Origin: Loxodes magnus
Taxonomy: Eukaryota > Ciliophora > Karyorelictea > Loxodida > Loxodidae
Direction of reading: 5' to 3'
DNA: 64,000 nucleotides
Assembly (NCBI GenBank): GCA_946699065.1
Contig: CAMPDV010001175.1
Span: forward strand, 1-64,000
Numbering within the stretch: the stretch's first letter is position 1; each line of letters opens with the position of its first letter. Positions 38,701 to 52,500 of this stretch are shown here, one piece after another. Both the position numbers and the translations under genes were made by a program. The notes beneath the pieces are model-generated. The model did no database searches. It worked only from the letters and a program-made list of their open reading frames with translations, and was not told the DNA's origin.

Positions 38701-41700
38701 GAAAAGAAGATAGAATTTCAGTTTTATGAGTATGCTTTGAGAAGTAATAAGTATTTTTGAAAAGTGAAGAAGTAAAGTAAGAAAAGATTATAGAATTTCA
38801 GTTTTAGGGAGTATGCTTTGAGAAGTAATAAGTATTTTTGAAAAGTGAAGAAGTAAAGTAAGAAGAGAAGAAAGAATTTCAGTTTCATGAGTATGCTTTG
38901 AGAATAATAAGTATTTAGAAAAGTGAAGAAGTAAAGTAAGAAAAGAAGAAAGAAATTCAGTTTTAGGGAGTATGCTTTGAGAAGTAATAAGTATTTTTGA
39001 AAAGTGAAGAATAAAGTAAGAAAAGAAGAAAGAATTTCAGTTTCATGAGTATGCTTTGATAAGTAATATATATTTTTGAAAAGTGAAGAAGTAAAGTAAG
39101 AAAAGAAGATAGAATTTCAGTTTTAAGGAGTATGCTTTGAGAAGTAATAAGTATTTTGAAAAGTGAAGAAGTAAGTAAGAAAAGAAGATAGAATTTCAGT
39201 TTTAAGGAGTATGCTTTGAGAAGTAATAAGTATTTTTGAAAAGTGAAGAATAAAGTAAGAAAAGAAGAAAGAATTTCAGTTTCATGAGTATGCTTTGAGA
39301 ATAATAAGTATTTAGAAAAGTGAAGAAGTAAAGTAAGAAAAGAAGAAAGAAATTCAGTTTTAGGGAGTATGCTTTGAGAAGTAATAAGTATTTTTGAAAA
39401 GTGAAGAATAAAGTAAGAAGAGAAGAAAGAATTTCAGTTTCATGAGTATGCTTTGAGAATAATAAGTATTTAGAAAAGTGAAGAAGTAAAGTAAGAAAAG
39501 AAGAAAGAAATTCAGTTTTAGGGAGTATGCTTTGAGAAGTAATAAGTATTTTTGAAAAGTGAAGAAGTAAAGTAAGAAGATAGAATTTCAGTTTTAGGGA
39601 GTATGCTTTGAGAAGTAATAAGTATTTTTGAAAAGTGAAGAAGTAAAGTAAGAAAAGAAGGTAGAGTTTCAGTTTCATGAGTATGCTTTGAGAAGTAATA
39701 AGTATTTTTGAAAAGTGAAGAAGTATAGTAAGAAAAGAAGGTAGAGTTTCAGTTTTATGAGTATGCTTTGAGAAGTAATAAGTATTTTTGAAAAGTTGAA
39801 GAAGTAAAGTAAGAAAAGATTATAGAATTTCAGTTTTAGGGAGTATGCTTTGAGAAGTAATAAGTATTTTTGAAAAGTGAAGAAGTAAAGTAAGAAGAGA
39901 AGAAAGAATTTCAGTTTCATGAGTATGCTTTGAGAATAATAAGTATTTAGAAAAGTGAAGAAGTAAAGTAAGAAAAGAAGATAGAATTTCAGTTTTAAGG
40001 AGTATGCTTTGAGAAGTAATAAGTATTTTTGAAAAGTGAAGAATAAAGTAAGAAGAGAAGAAAGAATTTCAGTTTCATGAGTATGCTTTGAGAATAATAA
40101 GTATTTAGAAAAGTGAAGAAGTAAAGTAAGAAAAGAAGAAAGAAATTCAGTTTTAGGGAGTATGCTTTGAGAAGTAATAAGTATTTTTGAAAAGTGAAGA
40201 AGTAAAGTAAGAAGATAGAATTTCAGTTTTAGGGAGTATGCTTTGAGAAGTAATAAGTATTTTTGAAAAGTGAAGAAGTAAAGTAAGAGAAGAAAGAATT
40301 TCAGTTTCATGAGTATGCTTTGAGAAGTAATAAGTATTTTTGAAAAGTGAAGAAGTATAGTAAGAAAAGAAGGTAGAGTTTCAGTTTTATGAGTATGCTT
40401 TGAGAAGTAATAAGTATTTTTGAAAAGTTGAAGAAGTAAAGTAAGAAAAGATTATAGAATTTCAGTTTTAGGGAGTATGCTTTGAGAAGTAATAAGTATT
40501 TTTGAAAAGTGAAGAAGTAAAGTAAGAAGAGAAGAAAGAATTTCAGTTTTAAGGAGTATGCTTTGAGAAGTAATAAGTATTTTGAAAAGTGAAGAAGTAA
40601 AGTAAGAAAAGATTATAGAATTTCAGTTTTAAGGAGTATGCTTTGAGAAGTAATAAGTATTTTGAAAAGTGAAGAAGTAAAGTAAGAAAAGAAGAAAGAA
40701 TTTCAGTTTCATGAGTATGCTTTGAGAAGTAATAAGTATTTTTGAAAAGTGAAGAAGTAAAGTAAGAAGAGAAGAAAGAATTTCAGTTTCATGAGTATGC
40801 TTTGAGAATAATAAGTATTTAGAAAAGTGAAGAAGTAAAGTAAGAAAAGAAGAAAGAAATTCAGTTTTAGGGAGTATGCTTTGAGAAGTAATAAGTATTT
40901 TTGAAAAGTGAAGAAGTAAAGTAAGAAGAGAAGAAAGAATTTCAGTTTCATGAGTATGCTTTGAGAATAATAAGTATTTAGAAAAGTGAAGAAGTAAAGT
41001 AAGAAAAGAAGAAAGAAATTCAGTTTTAGGGAGTATGCTTTGAGAAGTAATAAGTATTTTTGAAAAGTGAAGAAGTAAAGTAAGAAGATAGAATTTCAGT
41101 TTTAAGAGTATGCTTTGAGAAGTAATAAGTATTTTTGAAAAGTGAAGAAGTAAAGTAAGAGAAGAAAGAATTTCAGTTTCATGAGTATGCTTTGAGAAGT
41201 AATAAGTATTTTTGAAAAGTGAAGAAGTAAAGTAAGAAAAGAAGAAAGAATTTCAGTTTCATGAGTATGCTTTGAGAAGTAATAAGTATTTTTGAAAAGT
41301 GAAGAAGTAAAGTAAGAAGAGAAGAAAGAATTTCAGTTTTAGGGAGTATGCTTTGAGAAGTAATAAGTATTTTTGAAAAGTGAAGAAGTAAAGTAAGAAG
41401 ATAGAATTTCAGTTTTAAGAGTATGCTTTGAGAAGTAATAAGTATTTTTGAAAAGTGAAGAAGTAAAGTAAGAGAAGATAGAATTTCAGTTTTAGGGAGT
41501 ATGCTTTGAGAAGTAATAAGTATTTTTGAAAAGTGAAGAAGTAAAGTAAGAAAAGAAGAAAGAATTTCAGTTTCATGAGTATGTTTTGAGAAGTAATAAG
41601 TATTTTTGAAAAGTGAAGAAGTAAAGTAAGAAAAGAAGGTAGAGTTTCAGTTTCATGAGTATGTTTTGAGAAGTAATATATATTTTTGAAAAGTGAAGAA

Positions 41701-42087
41701 GTAAAGTAAGAAAAGAAGGTAGAGTTTCAGTTTCATGAGTATGTTTTGAGAAGTAATAAGTATTTTTGAAAAGTGAAGAAGTAAAGTAAGAAAAGAAGAA
41801 AGAATTTCAGTTTCATGAGTATGTTTTGAGAAGTAATAAGTATTTTTGAAAAGTGAAGAAGTATAGTAAGAAAAGAAGGTAGAGTTTCAGTTTAAGGAGT
41901 ATGCTTTGAGAAGTAATAAGTATTTTTTAAAAGTGAAGAAGTAAAGTAAGAAAAGAAGAAAGAATTTCAGTTTCATGAGTATGCTTTGAGAAGTAATAAG
42001 TATTTTTGAAAAGTGAAGAAGTAAAGTAAGAAAAGAAGAAAGAATTTCAGTTTCATGAGTATGATTTGAGAAGTAATAAGTATTTTT
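35795..42087 (+). repeat. 6.2-kb segmental duplication, copy 1 (plus trailing monomers)
   Basis: Monomer order from the GAAAAGTTGAAGAAGTATAG junction (35795) to about 41616 matches 42088-47830. Rare changes prove identity by descent: GAAGAAATAAAG near 35964 and 42257, and GAAGCATTAAAG near 38610 and 44823 (offset 6213). This copy has one more GATTATAG monomer near 37020 than copy 2, which changes the offset from 6293 to 6213. The last 470 bp are a partly repeated GGTAG / GAAAG series leading into copy 2. Confidence 0.9.
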
Positions 42088-45000
42088 GAAAAGTTGAAGA
42101 AGTATAGTAAGAAAAGATTATAGAATTTCAGTTTTAGGGAGTATGCTTTGAGAAGTAATAAGTATTTAGAAAAGTGAAGAAGTAAAGTAAGAAAAGAAGT
42201 AAAGAATTTCAGTTTTATGAGTATGCTTTGAGAAGTAATAAGTATTTTTGAAAAGTGAAGAAATAAAGTAAGAAAAGAAGAAAGAATTTCAGTTTTAGGG
42301 AGTATGCTTTGAGAATAATAAGTATTTTGAAAAGTGAAGAAGTAAGTAAGAAAAGAAGATAGAATTTCAGTTTTAAGGAGTATGTTTTGAGAAGTAATAA
42401 GTATTTTTGAAAAGTGAAGAAGTAAAGTAAGAAAAGAAGAAAGAATTTCAGTTTCATGAGTATGTTTTGAGAAGTAATAAGTATTTTTGAAAAGTGAAGA
42501 AGTATAGTAAGAAAAGAAGGTAGAGTTTCAGTTTCATGAGTATGTTTTGAGAAGTAATAAGTATTTTTGAAAAGTTGAAGAAGTATAGTAAGAAAAGAAG
42601 AAAGAATTTCAGTTTTAGGGAGTATGCTTTGAGAATAATAAGTATTTTTGAAAAGTGAAGAAGTAAAGTAAGAAAAGAAGGTAGAGTTTCAGTTTCATGA
42701 GTATGTTTTGAGAAGTAATAAGTATTTTTGAAAAGTGAAGAAGTAAAGTAAGAAAAGAAGAAAGAATTTCAGTTTCATGAGTATGTTTTGAGAAGTAATA
42801 AGTATTTTTGAAAAGTGAAGAAGTATAGTAAGAAAAGAAGGTAGAGTTTCAGTTTAAGGAGTATGCTTTGAGAAGTAATAAGTATTTTTGAAAAGTGAAG
42901 AAGTAAAGTAAGAAAAGAAGAAAGAATTTCAGTTTTAGGGAGTATGCTTTGAGAATAATAAGTATTTTTGAAAAGTGAAGAAGTAAAGTAAGAAAAGAAG
43001 GTAGAGTTTCAGTTTCATGAGTATGTTTTGAGAAGTAATAAGTATTTTTGAAAAGTGAAGAAGTAAAGTAAGAAAAGAAGAAAGAATTTCAGTTTTAAGG
43101 AGTATGCTTTGAGAAGTAATAAGTATTTTTAAAAGTGAAGAAGTAAAGTAAGAAGAGAAGATAGAATTTCAGTTTTAGGGAGTATGCTTTGAGAAGTAAT
43201 AAGTATTTTTGAAAAGTGAAGAAGTAAAGTAAGAAAAGAAGATAGAATTTCAGTTTTAAGGAGTATGCTTTGAGAAGTAATAAGTATTTAGAAAAGTGAA
43301 GAAGTAAAGTAAGAAAAGAAGAAAGAAATTCAGTTTTAGGGAGTATGCTTTGAGAATAATAAGTATTTTTGAAAAGTGAAGAAGTAAAGTAAGAAAAGAA
43401 GATAGAATTTCAGTTTTAAGGAGTATGCTTTGAGAAGTAATAAGTATTTAGAAAAGTGAAGAAGTAAAGTAAGAAAAGATTATAGAATTTCAGTTTTATG
43501 AATATGTTTTGAGAAGTAATAAGTATTTTTAAAAAGTGAAGAAGTAAGTAAGAAAAGAAGAAAGAAATTCAGTTTTATGAGTATGCTTTGAGAAGTAATA
43601 AGTATTTTTGAAAAGTGAAGAAGTAAAGTAAGAAAAGAAGGTAGAGTTTCAGTTTTAAGGAGTATGCTTTGAGAAGTAATAAGTATTTTTGAAAAGTGAA
43701 GAAGTAAAGTAAGAAAAGAAGGTAGAGTTTCAGTTTAAGGAGTATTCTTTGAGAAGTAATAAGTATTTTTGAAAAGTGAAGAAGTAAAGTAAGAAAAGAA
43801 GAAAGAATTTCAGTTTCATGAGTATGCTTTGAGAAGTAATAAGTATTTTTGAAAAGTGAAGAATAAAGTAAGAAAAGAAGGTAGAGTTTCAGTTTCATGA
43901 GTATGTTTTGAGAAGTAATAAGTATTTTTGAAAAGTGAAGAAGTAAAGTAAGAAAAGAAGAAAGAATTTCAGTTTCATGAGTATGTTTTGAGAAGTAATA
44001 AGTATTTTTGAAAAGTGAAGAAGTATAGTAAGAAAAGAAGGTAGAGTTTCAGTTTAAGGAGTATGCTTTGAGAAGTAATAAGTATTTTTGAAAAGTGAAG
44101 AAGTATAGTAAGAAAAGAAGATAGAATTTCAGTTTTAAGGAGTATGCTTTGATAAGTAATAAGTATTTTTGAAAAGTGAAGAAGTAAAGTAAGAAAAGAA
44201 GGTAGAGTTTCAGTTTCATGAGTATGCTTTGAGAAGTAATAAGTATTTTTGAAAAGTGAAGAAGTAAAGTAAGAAAAGAAGGTAGAGTTTCAGTTTCATG
44301 AGTATGTTTTGAGAAGTAATAAGTATTTTTGAAAAGTGAAGAAGTAAAGTAAGAAAAGAAGAAAGAATTTCAGTTTCATGAGTATGTTTTGAGAAGTAAT
44401 AAGTATTTTTGAAAAGTGAAGAAGTATAGTAAGAAAAGAAGGTAGAGTTTCAGTTTAAGGAGTATGCTTTGAGAAGTAATAAGTATTTTTGAAAAGTGAA
44501 GAAGTAAAGTAAGAAAAGAAGAAAGAATTTCAGTTTCATGAGTATGCTTTGAGAAGTAATAAGTATTTTTGAAAAGTGAAGAAGTAAAGTAAGAAGAGAA
44601 GGTAGAGTTTCAGTTTTATGAGTATGCTTTGAGAAGTAATAAGTATTTTTGAAAAGTGAAGAAGTAAAGTAAGAAAAGAAGAAAGAATTTCAGTTTCATG
44701 AGTATGCTTTGAGAAGTAATAAGTATTTTTGAAAAGTTGAAGAAGTAAAGTAAGAAGAGAAGATAGAATTTCAGTTTTAGGGAGTATGCTTTGAGAATAA
44801 TAAGTATTTTTGAAAAGTGAAGCATTAAAGTAAGAAAAGAAGATAGAATTTCAGTTTTATGAGTATGCTTTGAGAAGTAATAAGTATTTTTGAAAAGTGA
44901 AGAATTAAAGTAAGAAAAGAAGATAGAATTTCAGTTTTATGAGTATGCTTTGAGAAGTAATAAGTATTTTTGAAAAGTGAAGAAGTAAAGTAAGAAAAGA

Positions 45001-47832
45001 TTATAGAATTTCAGTTTTAGGGAGTATGCTTTGAGAAGTAATAAGTATTTTTGAAAAGTGAAGAAGTAAAGTAAGAAGAGAAGAAAGAATTTCAGTTTCA
45101 TGAGTATGCTTTGAGAATAATAAGTATTTAGAAAAGTGAAGAAGTAAAGTAAGAAAAGAAGAAAGAAATTCAGTTTTAGGGAGTATGCTTTGAGAAGTAA
45201 TAAGTATTTTTGAAAAGTGAAGAATAAAGTAAGAAAAGAAGAAAGAATTTCAGTTTCATGAGTATGCTTTGATAAGTAATATATATTTTTGAAAAGTGAA
45301 GAAGTAAAGTAAGAAAAGAAGATAGAATTTCAGTTTTAAGGAGTATGCTTTGAGAAGTAATAAGTATTTTGAAAAGTGAAGAAGTAAGTAAGAAAAGAAG
45401 ATAGAATTTCAGTTTTAAGGAGTATGCTTTGAGAAGTAATAAGTATTTTTGAAAAGTGAAGAATAAAGTAAGAAAAGAAGAAAGAATTTCAGTTTCATGA
45501 GTATGCTTTGAGAATAATAAGTATTTAGAAAAGTGAAGAAGTAAAGTAAGAAAAGAAGAAAGAAATTCAGTTTTAGGGAGTATGCTTTGAGAAGTAATAA
45601 GTATTTTTGAAAAGTGAAGAATAAAGTAAGAAGAGAAGAAAGAATTTCAGTTTCATGAGTATGCTTTGAGAATAATAAGTATTTAGAAAAGTGAAGAAGT
45701 AAAGTAAGAAAAGAAGAAAGAAATTCAGTTTTAGGGAGTATGCTTTGAGAAGTAATAAGTATTTTTGAAAAGTGAAGAAGTAAAGTAAGAAGATAGAATT
45801 TCAGTTTTAGGGAGTATGCTTTGAGAAGTAATAAGTATTTTTGAAAAGTGAAGAAGTAAAGTAAGAAAAGAAGGTAGAGTTTCAGTTTCATGAGTATGCT
45901 TTGAGAAGTAATAAGTATTTTTGAAAAGTGAAGAAGTATAGTAAGAAAAGAAGGTAGAGTTTCAGTTTTATGAGTATGCTTTGAGAAGTAATAAGTATTT
46001 TTGAAAAGTTGAAGAAGTAAAGTAAGAAAAGATTATAGAATTTCAGTTTTAGGGAGTATGCTTTGAGAAGTAATAAGTATTTTTGAAAAGTGAAGAAGTA
46101 AAGTAAGAAGAGAAGAAAGAATTTCAGTTTCATGAGTATGCTTTGAGAATAATAAGTATTTAGAAAAGTGAAGAAGTAAAGTAAGAAAAGAAGATAGAAT
46201 TTCAGTTTTAAGGAGTATGCTTTGAGAAGTAATAAGTATTTTTGAAAAGTGAAGAATAAAGTAAGAAGAGAAGAAAGAATTTCAGTTTCATGAGTATGCT
46301 TTGAGAAGTAATAAGTATTTAGAAAAGTGAAGAAGTAAAGTAAGAAAAGAAGAAAGAAATTCAGTTTTAGGGAGTATGCTTTGAGAAGTAATAAGTATTT
46401 TTGAAAAGTGAAGAAGTAAAGTAAGAAGATAGAATTTCAGTTTTAGGGAGTATGCTTTGAGAAGTAATAAGTATTTTTGAAAAGTGAAGAAGTAAAGTAA
46501 GAGAAGAAAGAATTTCAGTTTCATGAGTATGCTTTGAGAAGTAATAAGTATTTTTGAAAAGTGAAGAAGTATAGTAAGAAAAGAAGGTAGAGTTTCAGTT
46601 TTATGAGTATGCTTTGAGAAGTAATAAGTATTTTTGAAAAGTTGAAGAAGTAAAGTAAGAAAAGATTATAGAATTTCAGTTTTAGGGAGTATGCTTTGAG
46701 AAGTAATAAGTATTTTTGAAAAGTGAAGAAGTAAAGTAAGAAGAGAAGAAAGAATTTCAGTTTTAAGGAGTATGCTTTGAGAAGTAATAAGTATTTTGAA
46801 AAGTGAAGAAGTAAAGTAAGAAAAGAAGAAAGAATTTCAGTTTTAAGGAGTATGCTTTGAGAAGTAATAAGTATTTTGAAAAGTGAAGAAGTAAAGTAAG
46901 AAAAGAAGAAAGAATTTCAGTTTCATGAGTATGCTTTGAGAAGTAATAAGTATTTTTGAAAAGTGAAGAAGTAAAGTAAGAAGAGAAGAAAGAATTTCAG
47001 TTTCATGAGTATGCTTTGAGAATAATAAGTATTTAGAAAAGTGAAGAAGTAAAGTAAGAAAAGAAGAAAGAAATTCAGTTTTAGGGAGTATGCTTTGAGA
47101 AGTAATAAGTATTTTTGAAAAGTGAAGAAGTAAAGTAAGAAGAGAAGAAAGAATTTCAGTTTCATGAGTATGCTTTGAGAATAATAAGTATTTAGAAAAG
47201 TGAAGAAGTAAAGTAAGAAAAGAAGAAAGAAATTCAGTTTTAGGGAGTATGCTTTGAGAAGTAATAAGTATTTTTGAAAAGTGAAGAAGTAAAGTAAGAA
47301 GATAGAATTTCAGTTTTAAGAGTATGCTTTGAGAAGTAATAAGTATTTTTGAAAAGTGAAGAAGTAAAGTAAGAGAAGAAAGAATTTCAGTTTCATGAGT
47401 ATGCTTTGAGAAGTAATAAGTATTTTTGAAAAGTGAAGAAGTAAAGTAAGAAAAGAAGAAAGAATTTCAGTTTCATGAGTATGATTTGAGAAGTAATAAG
47501 TATTTAGAAAAGTGAAGAAGTAAAGTAAGAAGAGAAGAAAGAATTTCAGTTTTAGGGAGTATGCTTTGAGAAGTAATAAGTATTTTTGAAAAGTGAAGAA
47601 GTAAAGTAAGAAGATAGAATTTCAGTTTTAAGAGTATGCTTTGAGAAGTAATAAGTATTTTTGAAAAGTGAAGAAGTAAAGTAAGAGAAGATAGAATTTC
47701 AGTTTTAGGGAGTATGCTTTGAGAAGTAATAAGTATTTTTGAAAAGTGAAGAAGTAAAGTAAGAAAAGAAGAAAGAATTTCAGTTTCATGAGTATGTTTT
47801 GAGAAGTAATAAGTATTTTTGAAAAGTGAAGA
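42088..47832 (+). repeat. 6.2-kb segmental duplication, copy 2
   Basis: Near-identical to 35795-41616. Differences seen are a missing 80-bp monomer near 43300; GAAAG for GATTATAG near 46823; absence of a roughly 400-bp TTTTTG-linked stretch's GAATAATAAG form near 46308 (GAAGTAATAAG instead); and TGATTTGAG with a GTATTTAG linker near 47481 where copy 1 has TGCTTTGAG and a T-run. Few private changes suggest a recent duplication. Confidence 0.9.
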
Positions 47833-49560
47833 AGTATAGTAAGAAAAGAAGGTAGAGTTTCAGTTTAATGAATATGTTTTGAGAAGTAATAAGTATTTTG
47901 AAAAGTGAAGAAGTAAGTAAGAAAAGAAGAAAGAATTTCAGTTTCATGAATATGTTTTGAGAAGTAATATATATTTTTGAAAAGTGAAGAAGTAAAGTAA
48001 GAAAAGAAGAAAGAATTTCAGTTTCATGAGTATGCTTTGAGAAGTAATATATATTTTTGAAAAGTGAAGAATTAAAGTAAGAAGAGAAGAAAGAATTTCA
48101 GTTTCATGAGTATGCTTTGAGAAGTAATAAGTATTTTTGAAAAGTGAAGAAGTAAAGTAAGAAGAGAAGAAAGAATTTCAGTTTTATGAGAATGCTTTGA
48201 GAAGTAATAAGTATTTTTAAAAAGTGAAGAAGTAAAGTAAGAAAAGAAGATAGAATTTCAGTTTTATGAGTATGCTTTGAGAAGTAATAAGTATTTTTGA
48301 AAAGTGAAGAAGTAAAGTAAGAAAAGAAGATAGAATATCAGTTTTAAGGAGTATGCTTTGAGAAGTAATAAGTATTTTTGAAAAGTGAAGAAGTAAAGTA
48401 AGAAAAGAAGGTAGAGTTTCAGTTTCATGAGTATGTTTTGAGAACTAATATATATTTTTGAAAAGTGAAGAAGTAAAGTAAGAATAGAAGGTAGAGTTTC
48501 AGTTTCATGAGTATGCTTTGATAAGTAATAAATATTTTTGAAAAGTGAAGAAGTAAAGTAAGAAAAGAAGAAAGAATTTCAGTTTCATGAGTATGCTTTG
48601 AGAAGTAATAAGTATTTTTGAAAAGTGAAGAAGTATAGTAAGAAAAGAAGGTAGAGTTTCAGTTTTATGAGTATGCTTTGAGAAGTAATAAGTATTTTTG
48701 AAAAGTGAAGAAGTAAAGTAAGAAAAGATTATAGAATTTCAGTTTTAGGGAGTATGCTTTGAGAAGTAATAAGTATTTTTGAAAAGTGAAGAAGTATAGT
48801 AAGAAAAGAAGGTAGAGTTTCAGTTTTAAGGAGTATGCTTTGAGAAGTAATAAGTATTTTGAAAAGTGAAGAAGTAAAGTAAGAAAAGAAGGTAGAGTTT
48901 CAGTTTTAAGGAGTATGCTTTGAGAAGTAATAAGTATTTTTGAAAAGTGAAGAAGTAAAGTAAGAAAAGAAGAAAGAATTTCAGTTTCATGAGTATGCTT
49001 TGAGAAGTAATAAGTATTTTTGAAAAGTGAAGAAGTAAAGTAAGAAGAGAAGAAAGAATTTCAGTTTTAGGGAGTATGCTTTGAGAAGTAATAAGTATTT
49101 TTGAAAAGTGAAGAAGTAAAGTAAGAAGATAGAATTTCAGTTTTAGGGAGTATGCTTTGAGAAGTAATAAGTATTTTTGAAAAGTGAAGAAGTAAAGTAA
49201 GAAAAGAAGATAGAATTTCAGTTTTAAGGAGTATGCTTTGAGAAGTAATAAGTATTTTTGAAAAGTGAAGAAGTAAAGTAAGAAAAGAAGATAGAATTTC
49301 AGTTTCATGAGTATGCTTTGAGAAGTAATAAGTATTTTTGAAAAGTGAAGAAGTAAAGTAAGAAAAGAAGAAAGAATTTCAGTTTCATGAGTATGATTTG
49401 AGAAGTAATAAGTATTTAGAAAAGTGAAGAAGTAAAGTAAGAAGAGAAGAAAGAATTTCAGTTTTAGGGAGTATGCTTTGAGAAGTAATAAGTATTTTTG
49501 AAAAGTGAAGAAGTAAAGTAAGAAAAGAAGGTAGAGTTTCAGTTTCATGAGTATGCTTTG
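47833..49560 (+). repeat. Mixed satellite segment with rare variants
   Basis: Satellite only. It holds several private changes: AATATCAG instead of AATTTCAG near 48336, GAACTAATATATATT near 48443, AAGAATAGAAGG near 48481 and GAGAATGCTTTG near 48188. From 48826 to 49548, 81-bp and 78-75-bp monomers happen to keep one minus-strand frame open for 240 codons; this is discussed under rejected items. Confidence 0.8.
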
Positions 49561-52500
49561 AGAAGTAATATGTATTTTTGAAAAGTGAAGAAGTAAAGTA
49601 AGAAAAGAAGAAAGAATTTCAGTTTCATGAGTATGCTTTGAGAAGTAATAAGTATTTTTGAAAAGTGAAGAAGTAAAGTAAGAAGAGAAGAAAGAATTTC
49701 AGTTTCATGAGTATGCTTTGAGAATAATAAGTATTTAGAAAAGTGAAGAAGTAAAGTAAGAAAAGAAGAAAGAAATTCAGTTTTAGGGAGTATGCTTTGA
49801 GAAGTAATAAGTATTTTTGAAAAGTGAAGAAGTAAAGTAAGAAGAGAAGAAAGAATTTCAGTTTCATGAGTATGCTTTGAGAATAATAAGTATTTAGAAA
49901 AGTGAAGAAGTAAAGTAAGAAAAGAAGAAAGAAATTCAGTTTTAGGGAGTATGCTTTGAGAAGTAATAAGTATTTTTGAAAAGTGAAGAAGTAAAGTAAG
50001 AAGATAGAATTTCAGTTTTAAGAGTATGCTTTGAGAAGTAATAAGTATTTTTGAAAAGTGAAGAAGTAAAGTAAGAGAAGAAAGAATTTCAGTTTCATGA
50101 GTATGCTTTGAGAAGTAATAAGTATTTTTGAAAAGTGAAGAAGTATAGTAAGAAAAGAAGGTAGAGTTTCAGTTTTATGAGTATGCTTTGAGAAGTAATA
50201 AGTATTTTTGAAAAGTGAAGAAGTAAAGTAAGAAAAGATTATAGAATTTCAGTTTTAGGGAGTATGCTTTGAGAAGTAATAAGTATTTTTGAAAAGTGAA
50301 GAAGTAAAGTAAGAAGAGAAGAAAGAATTTCAGTTTTAAGGAGTATGCTTTGAGAAGTAATAAGTATTTTGAAAAGTGAAGAAGTAAAGTAAGAAAAGAA
50401 GAAAGAATTTCAGTTTTAAGGAGTATGCTTTGAGAAGTAATAAGTATTTTGAAAAGTGAAGAAGTAAAGTAAGAAAAGAAGAAAGAATTTCAGTTTTAAG
50501 GAGTATGCTTTGAGAAGTAATAAGTATTTTGAAAAGTGAAGAAGTAAAGTAAGAAAAGAAGAAAGAATTTCAGTTTCATGAGTATGCTTTGAGAAGTAAT
50601 AAGTATTTTTGAAAAGTGAAGAAGTAAAGTTAGAAGAGAAGAAAGAATTTCAGTTTCATGAGTATGCTTTGAGAATAATAAGTATTTAGAAAAGTGAAGA
50701 AGTAAAGTAAGAAAAGAAGAAAGAAATTCAGTTTTAGGGAGTATGCTTTGAGAAGTAATAAGTATTTTTGAAAAGTGAAGAAGTAAAGTAAGAAGAGAAG
50801 AAAGAATTTCAGTTTCATGAGTATGCTTTGAGAATAATAAGTATTTAGAAAAGTGAAGAAGTAAAGTAAGAAAAGAAGAAAGAAATTCAGTTTTAGGGAG
50901 TATGCTTTGAGAAGTAATAAGTATTTTTGAAAAGTGAAGAAGTAAAGTAAGAAGATAGAATTTCAGTTTTAAGAGTATGCTTTGAGAAGTAATAAGTATT
51001 TTTGAAAAGTGAAGAAGTAAAGTAAGAGAAGAAAGAATTTCAGTTTCATGAGTATGCTTTGAGAAGTAATAAGTATTTTTGAAAAGTGAAGAAGTATAGT
51101 AAGAAAAGAAGGTAGAGTTTCAGTTTTATGAGTATGCTTTGAGAAGTAATAAGTATTTTTGAAAAGTGAAGAAGTAAAGTAAGAAAAGATTATAGAATTT
51201 CAGTTTTAGGGAGTATGCTTTGAGAAGTAATAAGTATTTTTGAAAAGTGAAGAAGTAAAGTAAGAAGATAGAATTTCAGTTTTAAGAGTATGCTTTGAGA
51301 AGTAATAAGTATTTTTGAAAAGTGAAGAAGTAAAGTAAGAGAAGAAAGAATTTCAGTTTCATGAGTATGCTTTGAGAAGTAATAAGTATTTTTGAAAAGT
51401 GAAGAAGTATAGTAAGAAAAGAAGGTAGAGTTTCAGTTTTATGAGTATGCTTTGAGAAGTAATAAGTATTTTTGAAAAGTGAAGAAGTAAAGTAAGAAAA
51501 GATTATAGAATTTCAGTTTTAGGGAGTATGCTTTGAGAAGTAATAAGTATTTTTGAAAAGTGAAGAAGTAAAGTAAGAAGAGAAGAAAGAATTTCAGTTT
51601 TAAGGAGTATGCTTTGAGAAGTAATAAGTATTTTGAAAAGTGAAGAAGTAAAGTAAGAAAAGAAGAAAGAATTTCAGTTTTAAGGAGTATGCTTTGAGAA
51701 GTAATAAGTATTTTGAAAAGTGAAGAAGTAAAGTAAGAAAAGAAGAAAGAATTTCAGTTTCATGAGTATGCTTTGAGAAGTAATAAGTATTTTTGAAAAG
51801 TGAAGAAGTAAAGTAAGAAGAGAAGAAAGAATTTCAGTTTCATGAGTATGCTTTGAGAATAATAAGTATTTTTGAAAAGTGAAGAAGTATAGTAAGAAGA
51901 TAGAATTTCAGTTTCATGAGTATGATTTGAGAATAATAAGTATTTAGAAAAGTGAAGAAGTAAAGTAAGAAAAGAAGAAAGAAATTCAGTTTTAGGGAGT
52001 ATGCTTTGAGAAGTAATAAGTATTTTTGAAAAGTGAAGAAGTAAAGTAAGAAAAGAAGGTAGAGTTTCAGTTTCATGAGTATGCTTTGAGAAGTAATATG
52101 TATTTTTGAAAAGTGAAGAAGTAAAGTAAGAAAAGAAGAAAGAATTTCAGTTTCATGAGTATGCTTTGAGAAGTAATAAGTATTTTTGAAAAGTGAAGAA
52201 GTAAAGTAAGAAGAGAAGAAAGAATTTCAGTTTCATGAGTATGCTTTGAGAAGTAATAAGTATTTTTGAAAAGTGAAGAAGTAAAGTAAGAGAAGAAAGA
52301 ATTTCAGTTTCATGAGTATGCTTTGAGAAGTAATAAGTATTTTTGAAAAGTGAAGAAGTAAAGTAAGAAGAGAAGAAAGAATTTCAGTTTCATGAGTATG
52401 CTTTGAGAATAATAAGTATTTAGAAAAGTGAAGAAGTAAAGTAAGAAAAGAAGAAAGAAATTCAGTTTTAGGGAGTATGCTTTGAGAAGTAATAAGTATT

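Noticed and set aside
39202..40310. Two adjoining minus-strand frames (158 and 211 codons), the left one also present at 45415-45891
   Set aside because: Their recurrence is explained by the 6.2-kb duplication of satellite DNA, not by conserved genes. The right-hand frame is broken in the second copy by a single-monomer change, as expected without selection.
48826..49548. Longest open reading frame, 240 codons on the minus strand, Leu/Phe/Lys-rich 27-residue repeats
   Set aside because: It is the satellite read in a frame left open by 81-bp monomers. Its start and stop come from ordinary 80-bp variants, and shorter versions of the same frame occur all over the array. There is no unique sequence, promoter or codon signal.
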